Shown one piece after another: positions 1-9,046 of a DNA stretch of 51,691 bases. The stretch's first letter is position 1, and each line of letters starts with the position of its first letter. The notes beneath the pieces were generated by a model that was not told the origin of the DNA, made no database searches, and was given only the letters and a program-made list of their open reading frames with translations. The stretch is from CBDUBH01 sp965365345 (GTDB taxonomy: Bacteria > Bacteroidota > Ignavibacteria > Ignavibacteriales > SURF-24). Made by a program: the position numbers and the translations under genes. The stretch covers positions 1 through 51,691 of the forward strand of contig CBDUBH010000012.1 in NCBI GenBank assembly GCA_965365345.1, written 5' to 3'.

Positions 1-205
1 ACGATCATGTCTGCCAGCCAAATCTTTCTAGTAATCATGAGTGGACTGGGATTAAGCCATATTTTTATGGATATACCGCAAGGGCCTTATTTATGTTAAC
101 CATGAAATGCCCTTAAAACCCCATTAAAACCCCTGAAAGCTGGAGAGACAACACAAATGTTTGCGCATCTGTGTTAGTTGCAAATACACTTTGGTTTACT
201 CATAA
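1..205. other. Unassigned stretch upstream of ftsK
   Basis: No gene is supported here. Frame 1 is open only to a stop near 98 and gives about 32 codons without a recognisable family. The ftsK frame is closed by a TAA at 203-205. The stretch looks richer in G+C than the coding sequence after it, and it has two copies of TTAAAACCCC (113-122 and 124-133). A normal ftsK would have membrane-segment coding sequence here, and none is seen in this frame. It may be a junction artefact at a contig end or a real rearrangement. Confidence 0.5.
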
Positions 206-283
206 TCGCACCTTTACAATGATAAGAAAAAAGTTTCTGCCGATCTACCGGAAAATTATATAGATAAAGATGAAGAAGCAAAA

Positions 284-1792
284 TTGCCGGACCAGTGGGA
301 AGAAATTATAAACTACAAAAAGCCGCCTTTAAATTTGCTTGATCCGGCTCCTGAGGAAAGTATAAAAATTCCGGAAGGCGAATTAAAAAGAAATGCGGAA
401 TTATTAAAAGAAAAACTTGCGCTTTTCGATATCAAAATTGAAGATATTACAGTTACGCCGGGTCCCGTTGTAACTTTATATGAAATTGTCCCCGCACCGG
501 GAGTAAAAATCAGCAGAATTGTAAGTCTGGAAAATGATATTGCTTTAGCTTTGGCTGCACGCGGAATAAGAATTATTGCGCCGATTCCGGGAAAAAGCGC
601 GATCGGTGTTGAAATTCCAAATGCTGATGCGGCTTTGGTAAATGCAAGATCTGTTTTGGCAAAATTGAACGAAACAAAAGCCGAACTTCCGCTTGCGTTA
701 GGGAAAACAATTTCAGGCGATATTTACATTACCGATTTAGCAAAAATGCCGCATATGTTAATTGCCGGCTCAACAGGATCAGGAAAAAGCGTTGGAATTA
801 ATATGATAATTACAAGTTTACTTTACGCAAAAGATCCGAGCGAAGTAAAATTTGTAATTGTTGATCCTAAAAAGATCGAACTTTCATTCTATCAAAAGTT
901 GAATAAACATTTTCTTGCAGTTTCACCAGATTTAGATGAAGAAATTATTACAATTCCGCAAAATGCTGTTTTGGCGTTAAAAGCCGCCGAATTTGAAATG
1001 GAAAAACGTTATAATAAACTTGCAAAAGCCGGCGTAAGAAATATTGTTGATTATAATGAAAAAGTTTCTGATCCGAAAAGAAAGCCGCGCGATACCGAAG
1101 AAATGAAACACCATAAATTGCCGTACATGGTTGTAATTATTGATGAGTTGGCAGACTTGATGATAACCGCGAGTAAAGAAGTTGAAGAACCGATTGCAAG
1201 ATTGGCGCAACTTGCGCGCGCGGTGGGAATTCATTTGGTGGTTGCAACACAAAGACCTTCGGTAAATGTAATTACGGGCGTTATTAAAGCAAATTTCAGC
1301 GCGCGGACTGCTTATCAAGTAGCAACTAAAATTGATTCAAGAACAATTTTGGATATGAATGGAGCAGAGCAACTTTTAGGACGCGGCGATATGTTATTTT
1401 TGCCGGGCGGACAGCCGAAACCAATAAGAATTCAAAATGCTTTTATTTCTACTGATGAAGTTGAGAAAATTACAAATTACATTTTTACACAGCCCGGATA
1501 TTCAAAAAGATATTTTCTGCCATCCTTATTTGAAAAGAAAAAAGCTTCCGAAGGCGGATTTTTAACCGATCTCGATCCAATGTTTGAAGATGCAGCGCGC
1601 GTAATCGTGCGGCATCAGCAAGGCTCGGTTTCGCTGCTTCAACGTAAATTAAAATTGGGTTACTCGCGCGCAGCAAGAATTGTTGATCAATTAGAAGAAG
1701 CCGGAATTGTTGGTCCCGCAGAAGGCAGCAAAGTGCGCGCGGTTCATGTTGAAGATGAGCAGCAATTAGAAACAATTTTGCGCGCTTTGTAG
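284..1792 (+). CDS. ftsK: DNA translocase FtsK, motor and gamma domains only
   Basis: FtsK is the septal ATPase that pumps chromosome ends through the closing division septum and activates XerCD at dif. The 502 residues contain the alpha/beta motor with Walker A (GSTGSGKSVG, about 162-171) and Walker B (VVIIDELADL, about 283-292), and a C-terminal winged-helix gamma domain (about 432-495) of the type that reads KOPS sites. The usual N-terminal four-helix membrane domain is missing. The frame is open back to 206, but the only start codon in that stretch is TTG at 284. The upstream sequence does not encode membrane helices in this frame, so the gene is truncated, misassembled or encodes a soluble form. 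LolA follows 191 bp downstream, a common pairing in Bacteroidota. The family call is secure; the start is not. Confidence 0.9.
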   Translation: MPDQWEEIINYKKPPLNLLDPAPEESIKIPEGELKRNAELLKEKLALFDIKIEDITVTPGPVVTLYEIVPAPGVKISRIVSLENDIALALAARGIRIIAPIPGKSAIGVEIPNADAALVNARSVLAKLNETKAELPLALGKTISGDIYITDLAKMPHMLIAGSTGSGKSVGINMIITSLLYAKDPSEVKFVIVDPKKIELSFYQKLNKHFLAVSPDLDEEIITIPQNAVLALKAAEFEMEKRYNKLAKAGVRNIVDYNEKVSDPKRKPRDTEEMKHHKLPYMVVIIDELADLMITASKEVEEPIARLAQLARAVGIHLVVATQRPSVNVITGVIKANFSARTAYQVATKIDSRTILDMNGAEQLLGRGDMLFLPGGQPKPIRIQNAFISTDEVEKITNYIFTQPGYSKRYFLPSLFEKKKASEGGFLTDLDPMFEDAARVIVRHQQGSVSLLQRKLKLGYSRAARIVDQLEEAGIVGPAEGSKVRAVHVEDEQQLETILRAL

Positions 1793-1983
1793 TATAATAT
1801 TTCAGATTGCAGTTTCAGAAAAAATTCTTAATATTCAGGAAATTTTCTTAAATTAAAAGATGTTGTGATTTTTCCGGAATTAATGATTATTGAAATTTCA
1901 AGAAAAAATTTCAAAATCAAAAAATTTCAAAATGATTTCTGAAAAAGCGGCGATTGATTTATTAAGAAAAATTTGGAGATACA

Positions 1984-2601
1984 ATGAAAAATTTTCTGAT
2001 GTTTGCTTTTGTAATGATTTTATCGGCAAATATTTTTGCACAAAGTGAAAGTGAAGTTCTAACAAAACTTCAAAATAAATTCAAAGAAATAAATAATTTC
2101 AGCGCATCTTTTGCGCAAAACAGCGATTACGGAAATAAACCTTCGGCAATGAAAGGAAATTTCTTTTACAAAAAAGACAATAAATTCAGAATTGAATTAA
2201 AAAATTCAATTTTAGTTTCCGATGGTGAAAGTTTCTGGAATTTCAACAAAAGAAATAATCAGGTTTACGTGAATAATCTTGAAAATGAATATTCACTTTT
2301 TTCCTTAAAAAATATAATTCTTGATATGCCGAATAAAAGTAAAGTAACTTCTATGGGCAAAGAAAAGATCGGCGAAACTGAATTTAACGTCGTACAAATT
2401 ACTCCGAATGAAAGTGTTCAATTTGAAACTATGAAAATCTGGTTTAATGATAATGATTTTATCCGCAAAGTTGAAGTTATTGATAACAACGGCTCAAAAC
2501 ATAATTTTGAACTTTCTAATTTAAAACTGAATCAAAATATTGCAGAAAGCAAATTCAAACTCGAAATTCCTCAAGGTGTTGAAGTAATTGACCTCAGATA
2601 A
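1984..2601 (+). CDS. lolA: Outer-membrane lipoprotein carrier protein LolA
   Basis: LolA is the periplasmic chaperone that takes lipoproteins from the inner-membrane LolCDE complex to the outer membrane. The 205-residue product has a signal peptide ending at about residue 20 (ANIFAQ|SESE) and a LolA-like fold: an amphipathic helix followed by strands with the pattern SASFAQ, KGNFFYKK, FRIEL and SDGESFWNFN. Length fits the family. GGAGA lies just before the ATG. It follows ftsK and overlaps the start of the next gene by 14 bases, so it is probably part of an envelope operon. No LolB is visible, as is usual in this group. Confidence 0.85.
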   Translation: MKNFLMFAFVMILSANIFAQSESEVLTKLQNKFKEINNFSASFAQNSDYGNKPSAMKGNFFYKKDNKFRIELKNSILVSDGESFWNFNKRNNQVYVNNLENEYSLFSLKNIILDMPNKSKVTSMGKEKIGETEFNVVQITPNESVQFETMKIWFNDNDFIRKVEVIDNNGSKHNFELSNLKLNQNIAESKFKLEIPQGVEVIDLR

Positions 2602-3667
2602 AATAAATAGTTCTAGTAATTTAAAAAGAACCGCGGGAATTTTATTCTCATTTATATTGACCGCGGTTCTTTTATTTTTTGCATTCAACAATGTAGATAT
2701 TTCAAGCGTAACTGAAATAATTTCCAACGCATCGTTACTGTGGATTTTTATCTTCATTCTTGTAAATCTCATTTCACATTACATTCGTGCTGTTAGGTGG
2801 AAAATAATTTTATCTTCTGTTAAAAAGGATACTTCCGTTAAAAATCTTTTCGGCGCGCTTATGGTCGGTTACGGAGTAAATTGCGTAATTCCGAGATTGG
2901 GCGAAGTTGCGCGCGCGGTAGTTTTAGGAAGATGGGAAAATCTTTCGCGCACATCAATGTTCGGAACTGTTATAATTGAAAGAGTTATAGATTTAATTTC
3001 GCTTGCTATTGCAGTTTTTATAAGCGTTTTAATTTATGGCGCAAATCTTTACGAAAATTTTCCGTGGCTTGAAACCGCGCTTTTTATTTTATCCGGAATT
3101 ATGTTAGCGGCAATTTTATTCTTTATTATTTTGATCAGATATAAAGCCAAATTTTTGAATCTGATCGTTTTTCTGATCGAAAAAATCTCCAAAAAACTTG
3201 CCGGGAAAGTTGCTCATGTTTTTCAATTGCTTGTTGATGGATTTGCAAGTTTAAAAGGAACTAAAAATTATATTTATACTTTTCTGCTTTCCGTAATAAT
3301 AATGATTGTGTACGCAGGAAATGCTTATGTTGGATTTTACATTTTAGGAATGGAAAATTCAGGTGAAACTTCATTTTCTGTTGCTTGGATTTTAATGAGC
3401 ATAAGCGCAATAGGCGTTGTAATTCCAACTCCCGGCGCAACAGGTTCTTATCATCTTTTAACAACAAAAGTTTTAGTTCTGCTTTTCGGATTTTCTCAGG
3501 AAATCAGCGCTGCCTACGCAGTTATAACTCACGCAATTTCTTACGTTATTTTTATTTCAACTTCCGTAATTTCATTTTTTGTTTTGAACTCAAATCATAA
3601 AAAATCCTTGAAAGAACAGGAAAAAGAATTTATAGATCTTTTTAAAACAAATCCGGATAAGCCGTGA
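2588..3667 (+). CDS. UPF0104/lysylphosphatidylglycerol synthase-type membrane protein
   Basis: This 359-residue polytopic inner-membrane protein has about eight hydrophobic segments and resembles the membrane half of MprF and the stand-alone YbhN/UPF0104 family, whose members are thought to move or modify lipids. Family-like motifs are HYIRAVRWK (about 59-67), GYGVNCVIPRLGEVARA (about 94-110) and VVIPTPGATGSYH (about 277-289). There is no soluble aminoacyl-transferase domain, so lysyl transfer is not expected. The TTG start at 2588 overlaps the lolA stop, and the next ATG is far inside the fold. Its substrate cannot be read from the sequence. Confidence 0.75.
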   Translation: MTSDKINSSSNLKRTAGILFSFILTAVLLFFAFNNVDISSVTEIISNASLLWIFIFILVNLISHYIRAVRWKIILSSVKKDTSVKNLFGALMVGYGVNCVIPRLGEVARAVVLGRWENLSRTSMFGTVIIERVIDLISLAIAVFISVLIYGANLYENFPWLETALFILSGIMLAAILFFIILIRYKAKFLNLIVFLIEKISKKLAGKVAHVFQLLVDGFASLKGTKNYIYTFLLSVIIMIVYAGNAYVGFYILGMENSGETSFSVAWILMSISAIGVVIPTPGATGSYHLLTTKVLVLLFGFSQEISAAYAVITHAISYVIFISTSVISFFVLNSNHKKSLKEQEKEFIDLFKTNPDKP

Positions 3668-4308
3668 AAAAAATAATCTTATTTTTATTTGTTTTGATTG
3701 CAATGCCGGTTTTTGCTCAAACAAGTTTAACCGGCGGAATGGGAATTAATTTTTCCTTGAATCCGAATTTAAGAAATTACCTTAATAAACATTGGTCAGC
3801 GCCATACGAGCAAGTTCCGGTTTTTAATTCAAATGTTGAATTTTACGCTGAACCGGCTTTTATGATAACTGAAAATTTGCAGTTAGGAATTGATTACGGA
3901 TATTCAATTTATTCATATAGCAGCGCTTATGAATTGCCTTATGAAGTTTCGTATGAAATGCACTCGCCGACTTTAATGATTTACCGCATAAAAAAAGGCG
4001 AAGGTTATCTTTTAAGATTGGGCGGCGGATTAGGCTACAGAAATTTACAAGTTGAAGAAAAAATTTACTTTGCACAGAATTATACTAAAAACGGATTTGG
4101 TATTGAACTAAAAGCCGATGGAAATACTTCGCTCGGCGGAAATCTTTATGCAAATATCGGCGCAATTTTAAAATTTGATTTCATAAGTTCATCGGAATCA
4201 GAAAATAATTCCGCGGAACAGCCTCATGCAATTTTGGAAAGTGTAGAAAATGTTGATTTTAATATTTATACAATTGGATTAAGATTAGGAATAACTTACA
4301 TATTTTAG
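3664..4308 (+). CDS. Predicted outer-membrane beta-barrel protein
   Basis: No named family is recognised. The 214-residue product starts with a clear signal peptide (cleavage near PVFAQ|TSLT, residue 19). The rest consists of short alternating-hydrophobic strands such as LQLGIDYGYSIYSY and YLLRLGGGLGYRN, and it ends in phenylalanine (LGITYIF), the usual last residue of an outer-membrane barrel. The GTG start overlaps the stop of the upstream gene by four bases, and uppP follows after nine bases, so it is co-transcribed with envelope genes. A small porin-like or structural role is an inference. Confidence 0.6.
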   Translation: MKKIILFLFVLIAMPVFAQTSLTGGMGINFSLNPNLRNYLNKHWSAPYEQVPVFNSNVEFYAEPAFMITENLQLGIDYGYSIYSYSSAYELPYEVSYEMHSPTLMIYRIKKGEGYLLRLGGGLGYRNLQVEEKIYFAQNYTKNGFGIELKADGNTSLGGNLYANIGAILKFDFISSSESENNSAEQPHAILESVENVDFNIYTIGLRLGITYIF

Positions 4309-4317
4309 GAGAAAGTT

Positions 4318-5166
4318 TTGAGCATTTTGGAAGCGATCCTTCTTGGAATTATACAAGGATTAACTGAATTTTTACCGATTAGCAGCACAGGACATTTAAC
4401 ACTTGCCGGCAAACTGATGAATTTAATTTCGGAGCAAAATCCCGAAAGATGGACTGCATTTATTGCCGTAATACAACTTGGAACTTTATTTGCCGTTATA
4501 GTTTATTTTTGGACCGATCTTTGGAACACCCTTAAAAATTTTCTGGAAGAAAATTTTAAGAATAGAAAAAGTTATAAAGAACAATCGCAAAGTTCAAAAA
4601 TGGGATGGTTTATAATTATAGGAACTTTACCTATTGTAATTATTGGTCTTGCCGTTAAAGATTTTATTGAAGGCGCTTTTACAAAAGATTTAACAGTTAT
4701 TGCAATAAGTCTTATAATTTTAGGTATAATACTTTTCATTGCAGAAAAAACCGGAAAATTCAAAAGGGGAATTGATGATCTTACCTGGAAAGATGCTTTA
4801 ATTGTAGGACTTGCCCAGGCAGTCGCTTTAATTCCCGGTTCATCAAGATCAGGAACGACAATTACAGCCGCTTTATTCTTAGGAATTAATAGAGAAACTG
4901 CCGCAAGATTTTCATTTTTATTAAGCATTCCTGCAATTTTTGCTGCCGGAATGTTACAATTTTATGAAGCACTTGAATTTATTGACCGGGAATTGATAAT
5001 TACACTTTCACTTGCAACAATATTTTCAGCGGTTAGCGGGTATTTGGCAATCGATTTTCTTTTGAAATTTTTGAAAAAAAATACAACTTTTGTTTTTGTG
5101 GTGTACAGAATTATATTGGGAATTTTGCTTTTAACTTTGATAAGTTTAAATTTTATAAAACCTTAA
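4318..5166 (+). CDS. uppP: Undecaprenyl-diphosphatase UppP (BacA)
   Basis: UppP dephosphorylates undecaprenyl pyrophosphate to regenerate the lipid carrier for peptidoglycan and surface glycan synthesis; overexpression gives bacitracin resistance in other bacteria. The 282 residues show both signature motifs: GIIQGLTEFLPISSTGHL (about 10-27) with the conserved Glu and Ser residues, and PGSSRSGTT (about 173-181). About seven or eight membrane helices are visible and the length is typical. The start is TTG, preceded by an AGGAGAAAG ribosome site. It sits in an operon with lolA and envelope genes upstream and a cyclophilin gene 19 bases downstream. Confidence 0.93.
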   Translation: MSILEAILLGIIQGLTEFLPISSTGHLTLAGKLMNLISEQNPERWTAFIAVIQLGTLFAVIVYFWTDLWNTLKNFLEENFKNRKSYKEQSQSSKMGWFIIIGTLPIVIIGLAVKDFIEGAFTKDLTVIAISLIILGIILFIAEKTGKFKRGIDDLTWKDALIVGLAQAVALIPGSSRSGTTITAALFLGINRETAARFSFLLSIPAIFAAGMLQFYEALEFIDRELIITLSLATIFSAVSGYLAIDFLLKFLKKNTTFVFVVYRIILGILLLTLISLNFIKP

Positions 5167-5185
5167 GCACATCAGGAGGCAACGA

Positions 5186-5833
5186 ATGAAAAAAACAGCA
5201 ATATTCATTATCCTTTTTACAATAATGAATTACGCCTTTGTAAATGCACAAACGAAAGGAAATAATATGGAAGAAAAAAAAGAAAGCACACAAGATTCAC
5301 TGCAAGTTGCATTGATAAGTACTGATCACGGTGATATTGAAATTCAACTTTACACTCAAGATGCACCAAAGACCACAAAGAATTTTATTGAACTTGCAAA
5401 GAAAAATTATTTTGACGGAGTTTTATTTCACAGAATTGCTAAAGATTTTGTGATTCAAGGCGGAGATCCCACAGGAACAGGAAGCGGCGGAACAAGTATT
5501 TACGGTGAAACTTTTGAAGATGAACTTAATCCAAATACCGAAAGTTATAAAGAAGGTTACACTCGCGGAACAGTTGCTATGGCAAATCGCGGACCGAACA
5601 CAAATTCATCACAGTTTTTTATCTGTTTAAATGATGTTCATAGATTGCCAAAAAATTATACAATTTTCGGAAAAGTTATTAAAGGAATGGAAGTTGTTGA
5701 TGAAATTGCCGCTCAGCCGATCCGTCCGCAAATGGGATCAAGCGATGGCAGACCGGTTAACGATATCAAAATGAAAACAGTAAAAATTGAAACTCGTCCG
5801 GGAAATTTTAATTCAGTTTTTGATGTAAAATAA
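5186..5833 (+). CDS. Periplasmic peptidyl-prolyl cis-trans isomerase, cyclophilin type
   Basis: The 215-residue product has a signal peptide ending near residue 22 (FVNAQ|TKGN), a short charged linker, then a cyclophilin domain (about 42-205) with the family motifs FHRIAKDFVIQGGDPTGTG, TVAMANRGPNTNSSQFFI and YTIFGKVIKGMEVVD. It should catalyse proline isomerisation during folding of exported proteins. The arginine of FHRI and the QFF motif of the active site are present. AGGAGG before the ATG is one of the few perfect Shine-Dalgarno sites in the window. It is the last gene of the ftsK-lolA-uppP run, with a terminator about 70 bases after the stop. Confidence 0.92.
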   Translation: MKKTAIFIILFTIMNYAFVNAQTKGNNMEEKKESTQDSLQVALISTDHGDIEIQLYTQDAPKTTKNFIELAKKNYFDGVLFHRIAKDFVIQGGDPTGTGSGGTSIYGETFEDELNPNTESYKEGYTRGTVAMANRGPNTNSSQFFICLNDVHRLPKNYTIFGKVIKGMEVVDEIAAQPIRPQMGSSDGRPVNDIKMKTVKIETRPGNFNSVFDVK

Positions 5834-5902
5834 AATCTGATCTCAAAAGTAATTTGTCTGATTTCCATATAATAAGAATGACAAATTTATTTATAAAAAT
5901 TT

Positions 5903-5935
5903 AAAGCCGTCATTTTGCGACGGCTTTTTTATTTT
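5903..5935 (+). terminator. Rho-independent terminator after the cyclophilin gene
   Basis: A nine-base-pair stem AAAGCCGTC/GACGGCTTT with a seven-base loop is followed by a run of T. It closes the ftsK-to-cyclophilin transcription unit. Confidence 0.85.
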
Positions 5936-5994
5936 AAATGAATTGACTATGAATTGATTTTCGTTTTGCATAATTTTGTTCAGTAAAATTTTTT

Positions 5995-7542
5995 TTGAAT
6001 CGAATGGATAACACCGTTAAAAAAATCGGATTTATACTTTTTCTTATTGTATTTTTTCCCGCAATATTTTTCTTCTATTTTGAACTTACTTCGTTAAGCA
6101 CAAACGAGCAAATTGTTCAGCAAACTTACGAAAATCAGCTTGATGCAATTCTTTTTTCGGTAAATCAGTATTCCGAAGATCTTGCAAATAACTGGGCAGG
6201 CAGAGTAGAAAAATTATTTTCTGAAAATGATGAGAAAGGAATTTTGAATTTCATAAATGAAAATGCTTCTGTAAGAGCAATTTTCTTTGCAGGAAAAAAC
6301 AGCGTGCAAAATGTTTTCAATCAAAATAAAAACGGAATTCGAAAAAGTTCTGCGGAAAGTGTAATTGAAGCAAATCCTGAAATAATTCAAAAAATGATTT
6401 CGTACACAAAAAGCGGATATAAAAGAATTGAAACTTTAAAACTTCCGCTAAGTGAAAATTCATCGGTAATTTTGTTTGCGCTAAATTCCAATCAAAATGA
6501 AATTTGCGGAATTGTTATTGATGAATCAAAATTTATAATTTCAATTTTATCGCCAAGACTTCAGCAAATTTCGCAAAATAAATTCAATATTCTGATAAGC
6601 GAAAATTCAAAAAGTGAAATTATTTTTGCAACAAATCCGAATGGAAAAAAAGAAATTCAGCAGCGGAAAGCACTGTGGATATTGCCTTTCTATTCAATCG
6701 GAATTTCTTTGGAAGGAAAAACAATTGCTGATATTTTCACCGAACGCAATAAAATCAATGTTATTCTAATTACCGCAATGATGTTCATTATAATTTTTGC
6801 CGCTTATTTTGTTTTCAGTTCAATTAAAAAAGAAATTAAACTTGCGCAGATTAAAACCGATTTTGTTTCAAACGTTTCACATGAATTGCGAACGCCGCTG
6901 GCTTTAATAAATATGTTTGCCGAAACTTTGGAATTGGGAAGAGTTCGCACTGAAGAAAAAAAACAGGAATATTATTCGATCATAAGTCAAGAAGCGAATC
7001 GTTTAAGCCGCATCGTAAATAAAATTTTGAACTTTTCAAAAATGGAAGCCGGAAAGATCACTTATAATTTTTCCGAAACTGATCTGAATCATTTAGCAGA
7101 AAATGTTTTCAATACGTATAAGTTTCATCTTTTAAACAGCGGTTTTAAATTTGAAATGGAACTCGATGAAAATTTACCTTTGATAAAAATTGATAAAGAA
7201 GTTGTATCCGAAGCATTAATTAATCTAATTGATAACGCCGCAAAATACAGTAAAGATAAAAAAGAAATTAAAGTAAAAACTTTATCAAACGGGAAAAATG
7301 TTTCGGTTGAAATTTCAGATTGCGGAATTGGAATTTCGCAGGAAGATCAAAAAAGAATTTTTGAAAAGTTTTTCAGAGTTTCCACCGGCTCGGTTCATAA
7401 TACAAAAGGCACGGGATTGGGATTGCCAATTGTAAAACATATTATGGATGCTCACAAAGGCAGCGTTTCAATTTCAAGCGAACTTGGAAAAGGAACCACA
7501 TTTAAATTGAATTTTCCCGTTTCAAATAATGAATTGAATTAA
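5995..7542 (+). CDS. Membrane sensor histidine kinase
   Basis: This two-component kinase pairs with the response regulator 111 bases downstream. In its 515 residues, TM1 (about 11-31) and TM2 (about 254-275) bracket a roughly 220-residue extracytoplasmic sensor region without a recognised name. HisKA follows with the phospho-acceptor His in SNVSHELRTPLAL (His296). HATPase_c has the N box LINLIDNAAKYS, G1 box DCGIGIS and G2 box KGTGLGLPIVKHI. No HAMP domain is obvious between TM2 and HisKA. The start is either TTG at 5995 or ATG at 6004; neither has a strong ribosome site. The layout is PhoR-like, but the stimulus cannot be deduced. Confidence 0.92.
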   Translation: MNRMDNTVKKIGFILFLIVFFPAIFFFYFELTSLSTNEQIVQQTYENQLDAILFSVNQYSEDLANNWAGRVEKLFSENDEKGILNFINENASVRAIFFAGKNSVQNVFNQNKNGIRKSSAESVIEANPEIIQKMISYTKSGYKRIETLKLPLSENSSVILFALNSNQNEICGIVIDESKFIISILSPRLQQISQNKFNILISENSKSEIIFATNPNGKKEIQQRKALWILPFYSIGISLEGKTIADIFTERNKINVILITAMMFIIIFAAYFVFSSIKKEIKLAQIKTDFVSNVSHELRTPLALINMFAETLELGRVRTEEKKQEYYSIISQEANRLSRIVNKILNFSKMEAGKITYNFSETDLNHLAENVFNTYKFHLLNSGFKFEMELDENLPLIKIDKEVVSEALINLIDNAAKYSKDKKEIKVKTLSNGKNVSVEISDCGIGISQEDQKRIFEKFFRVSTGSVHNTKGTGLGLPIVKHIMDAHKGSVSISSELGKGTTFKLNFPVSNNELN

Positions 7543-7653
7543 AATTTCATAATGAAATGAATTTTATTTTGAGTTAATTTTTCAAAGTTTATTTAATTTG
7601 ATGGGAATGAATTTTCAGTTATAAATTTCGAATCAAACACCGGAGCAAATAAA

Positions 7654-8340
7654 ATGACTAAAATATTAATTGTTGAAGATGAACCGAATATGCGTCTCGG
7701 TTTGAAAGATAACCTTGAATTTGAAGGTTATGAAGTTGATTTTGCCGAAGATGGCGAAAAAGGATTGAACAAGATTCTTCAAAATAATTACGATCTTGTT
7801 TTGCTTGACGTAATGCTTCCGAATATTTCGGGATTTGAAGTTTGTAAACAGGTGCGAAAAAATGCCATTTCTACACCGATAATTTTGCTTACTGCAAAGG
7901 GCGAAGAGATCGACAAAGTTTTGGGATTGGAATTAGGCGCTGATGATTATGTTACAAAACCTTTCAGTTTGCGCGAACTTTTGGCAAGAATAAAAGCAAT
8001 TTTGCGCCGCAGCGAAAAACCGGAATCCAATAAATCCGAAACTATTGTAAATATTGGTCAACTTGAAGTTAATTTCACATCATACGTTGCAAACATCAAT
8101 GGTGAAGCGGTTCAAATGTCACATAAGGAATTTGAAATTTTAAACTACCTTTGGCACAACAAAAATAAAACCGTAAGCCGCGATGATCTTCTTCATAATA
8201 TCTGGGGTTATAACGAAGCGCCAACAACACGCACGGTTGATAATTTTATTTTGAAATTAAGACAGAAAGTTGAAATTGATCCGAATCATCCGCAAAAGAT
8301 CTTAACCGTTCACGGAATCGGTTATAAATTACTTGAATGA
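7654..8340 (+). CDS. OmpR/PhoB-family response regulator
   Basis: The 228-residue regulator has a receiver domain (1-118) with acidic pocket EDE (8-10), phospho-acceptor Asp52 in LLDVMLP, Thr80 and Lys102, then a winged-helix DNA-binding domain (about 130-227) with the OmpR-type recognition segment TTRTVDNFILKLRQKVE and the terminal hairpin VHGIGYKLLE. It is expected to bind direct repeats as a head-to-tail dimer when phosphorylated by the kinase upstream. GGAG lies before the ATG. The intergenic region just downstream carries four TKACA boxes spaced 10 or 11 bases apart, a plausible binding array. Confidence 0.94.
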   Translation: MTKILIVEDEPNMRLGLKDNLEFEGYEVDFAEDGEKGLNKILQNNYDLVLLDVMLPNISGFEVCKQVRKNAISTPIILLTAKGEEIDKVLGLELGADDYVTKPFSLRELLARIKAILRRSEKPESNKSETIVNIGQLEVNFTSYVANINGEAVQMSHKEFEILNYLWHNKNKTVSRDDLLHNIWGYNEAPTTRTVDNFILKLRQKVEIDPNHPQKILTVHGIGYKLLE

Positions 8341-8388
8341 TCAAAGTATAAATTCAAAAAAGATAAAGTTTCATCAATAAAAACGTAG

Positions 8389-8424
8389 TGACAAATTTTT
8401 ACAACTGCTTACACCAATATGACA
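8389..8424. promoter_or_regulatory. Array of four TKACA boxes, candidate OmpR-family operator
   Basis: TGACA (8389), TTACA (8399), TTACA (8409) and TGACA (8420) lie in one orientation at 10, 10 and 11 base spacing, so all boxes fall on one helix face. Read on the minus strand they are TGTCA, TGTAA, TGTAA, TGTCA, close to the half-sites of PhoB-type boxes. The array is between the response regulator gene and the exported HEAT-like gene, 83 bases before the latter's ATG. Binding by this regulator is inferred. Confidence 0.45.
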
Positions 8425-8506
8425 ACTTCCTTTGAAACGCAAGCGTCTTAATTTACAGAGATCAGAAATTATTTCTTAAAAAATTGCTTAGTAAAAGGAG
8501 GACAAA

Positions 8507-8938
8507 ATGAAACGCTTATCAAATTTAAAATCAGTTTTGGCAGCCGGAGCATTATTTTCATTAGTTCTAGTTAACGGCGCAAATGCCCAATCAGAAAACA
8601 AAAATGTTTCAGTAAAAGAAAAAAATCATATTCAAAATTTGGTTAACGGAATAAATTCCGGAAACGAAGGATTGAAAAGAAGCGCAACTTATTTGGCAGG
8701 AAAATACAAAATTAAAAATGTTGCAGCCGATCTTAAATCAGCATTGGAAAAAGAAGAAAACTTTAACACAAAAATGTTAATGCTTCACAGTCTTTACAGA
8801 ATAGATGAAAAAAAAGCAGCCGAAGCCGCAGTTTACATAGTGAACAATGATGAAGATAAAAGAATGAGAGAAATTGCCGCTTTGTTATATCTTGATTTTA
8901 CAAACAAAAGTTCAGAAAGATTTGTGAGATCGTACTAA
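8507..8938 (+). CDS. Small exported HEAT-like repeat protein
   Basis: The 143-residue product has a signal peptide (about 1-27, ending GANAQ|SENK). The mature part is helical with HEAT-repeat character: segments such as LKRSATYLAGKYKIKNVAADL, MLMLHSLYRIDEKKAAEAAVY and MREIAALLYLDF repeat at about 35-residue spacing. No enzyme motif is present, so a periplasmic protein-interaction role is likely. It has a perfect AGGAGG ribosome site, suggesting strong translation. It follows a two-component pair and the TKACA array, so it may be a target of that system. The specific function is unknown. Confidence 0.65.
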   Translation: MKRLSNLKSVLAAGALFSLVLVNGANAQSENKNVSVKEKNHIQNLVNGINSGNEGLKRSATYLAGKYKIKNVAADLKSALEKEENFNTKMLMLHSLYRIDEKKAAEAAVYIVNNDEDKRMREIAALLYLDFTNKSSERFVRSY

Positions 8939-9046
8939 ACCGGCAAAATTTGAATGACATTTTTTTACTTAATTTTACTTAAATAAAACAAAACTGTTTA
9001 AAGTTATTCATAAATTTGCTAAAGTCACAAAATTCAGTCAAAGATA

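Noticed and set aside
1932..2048. A short frame starting at 1932 and overlapping the start of lolA
   Set aside because: It encodes about 38 residues without signal or domain and overlaps a well-supported gene in another frame.
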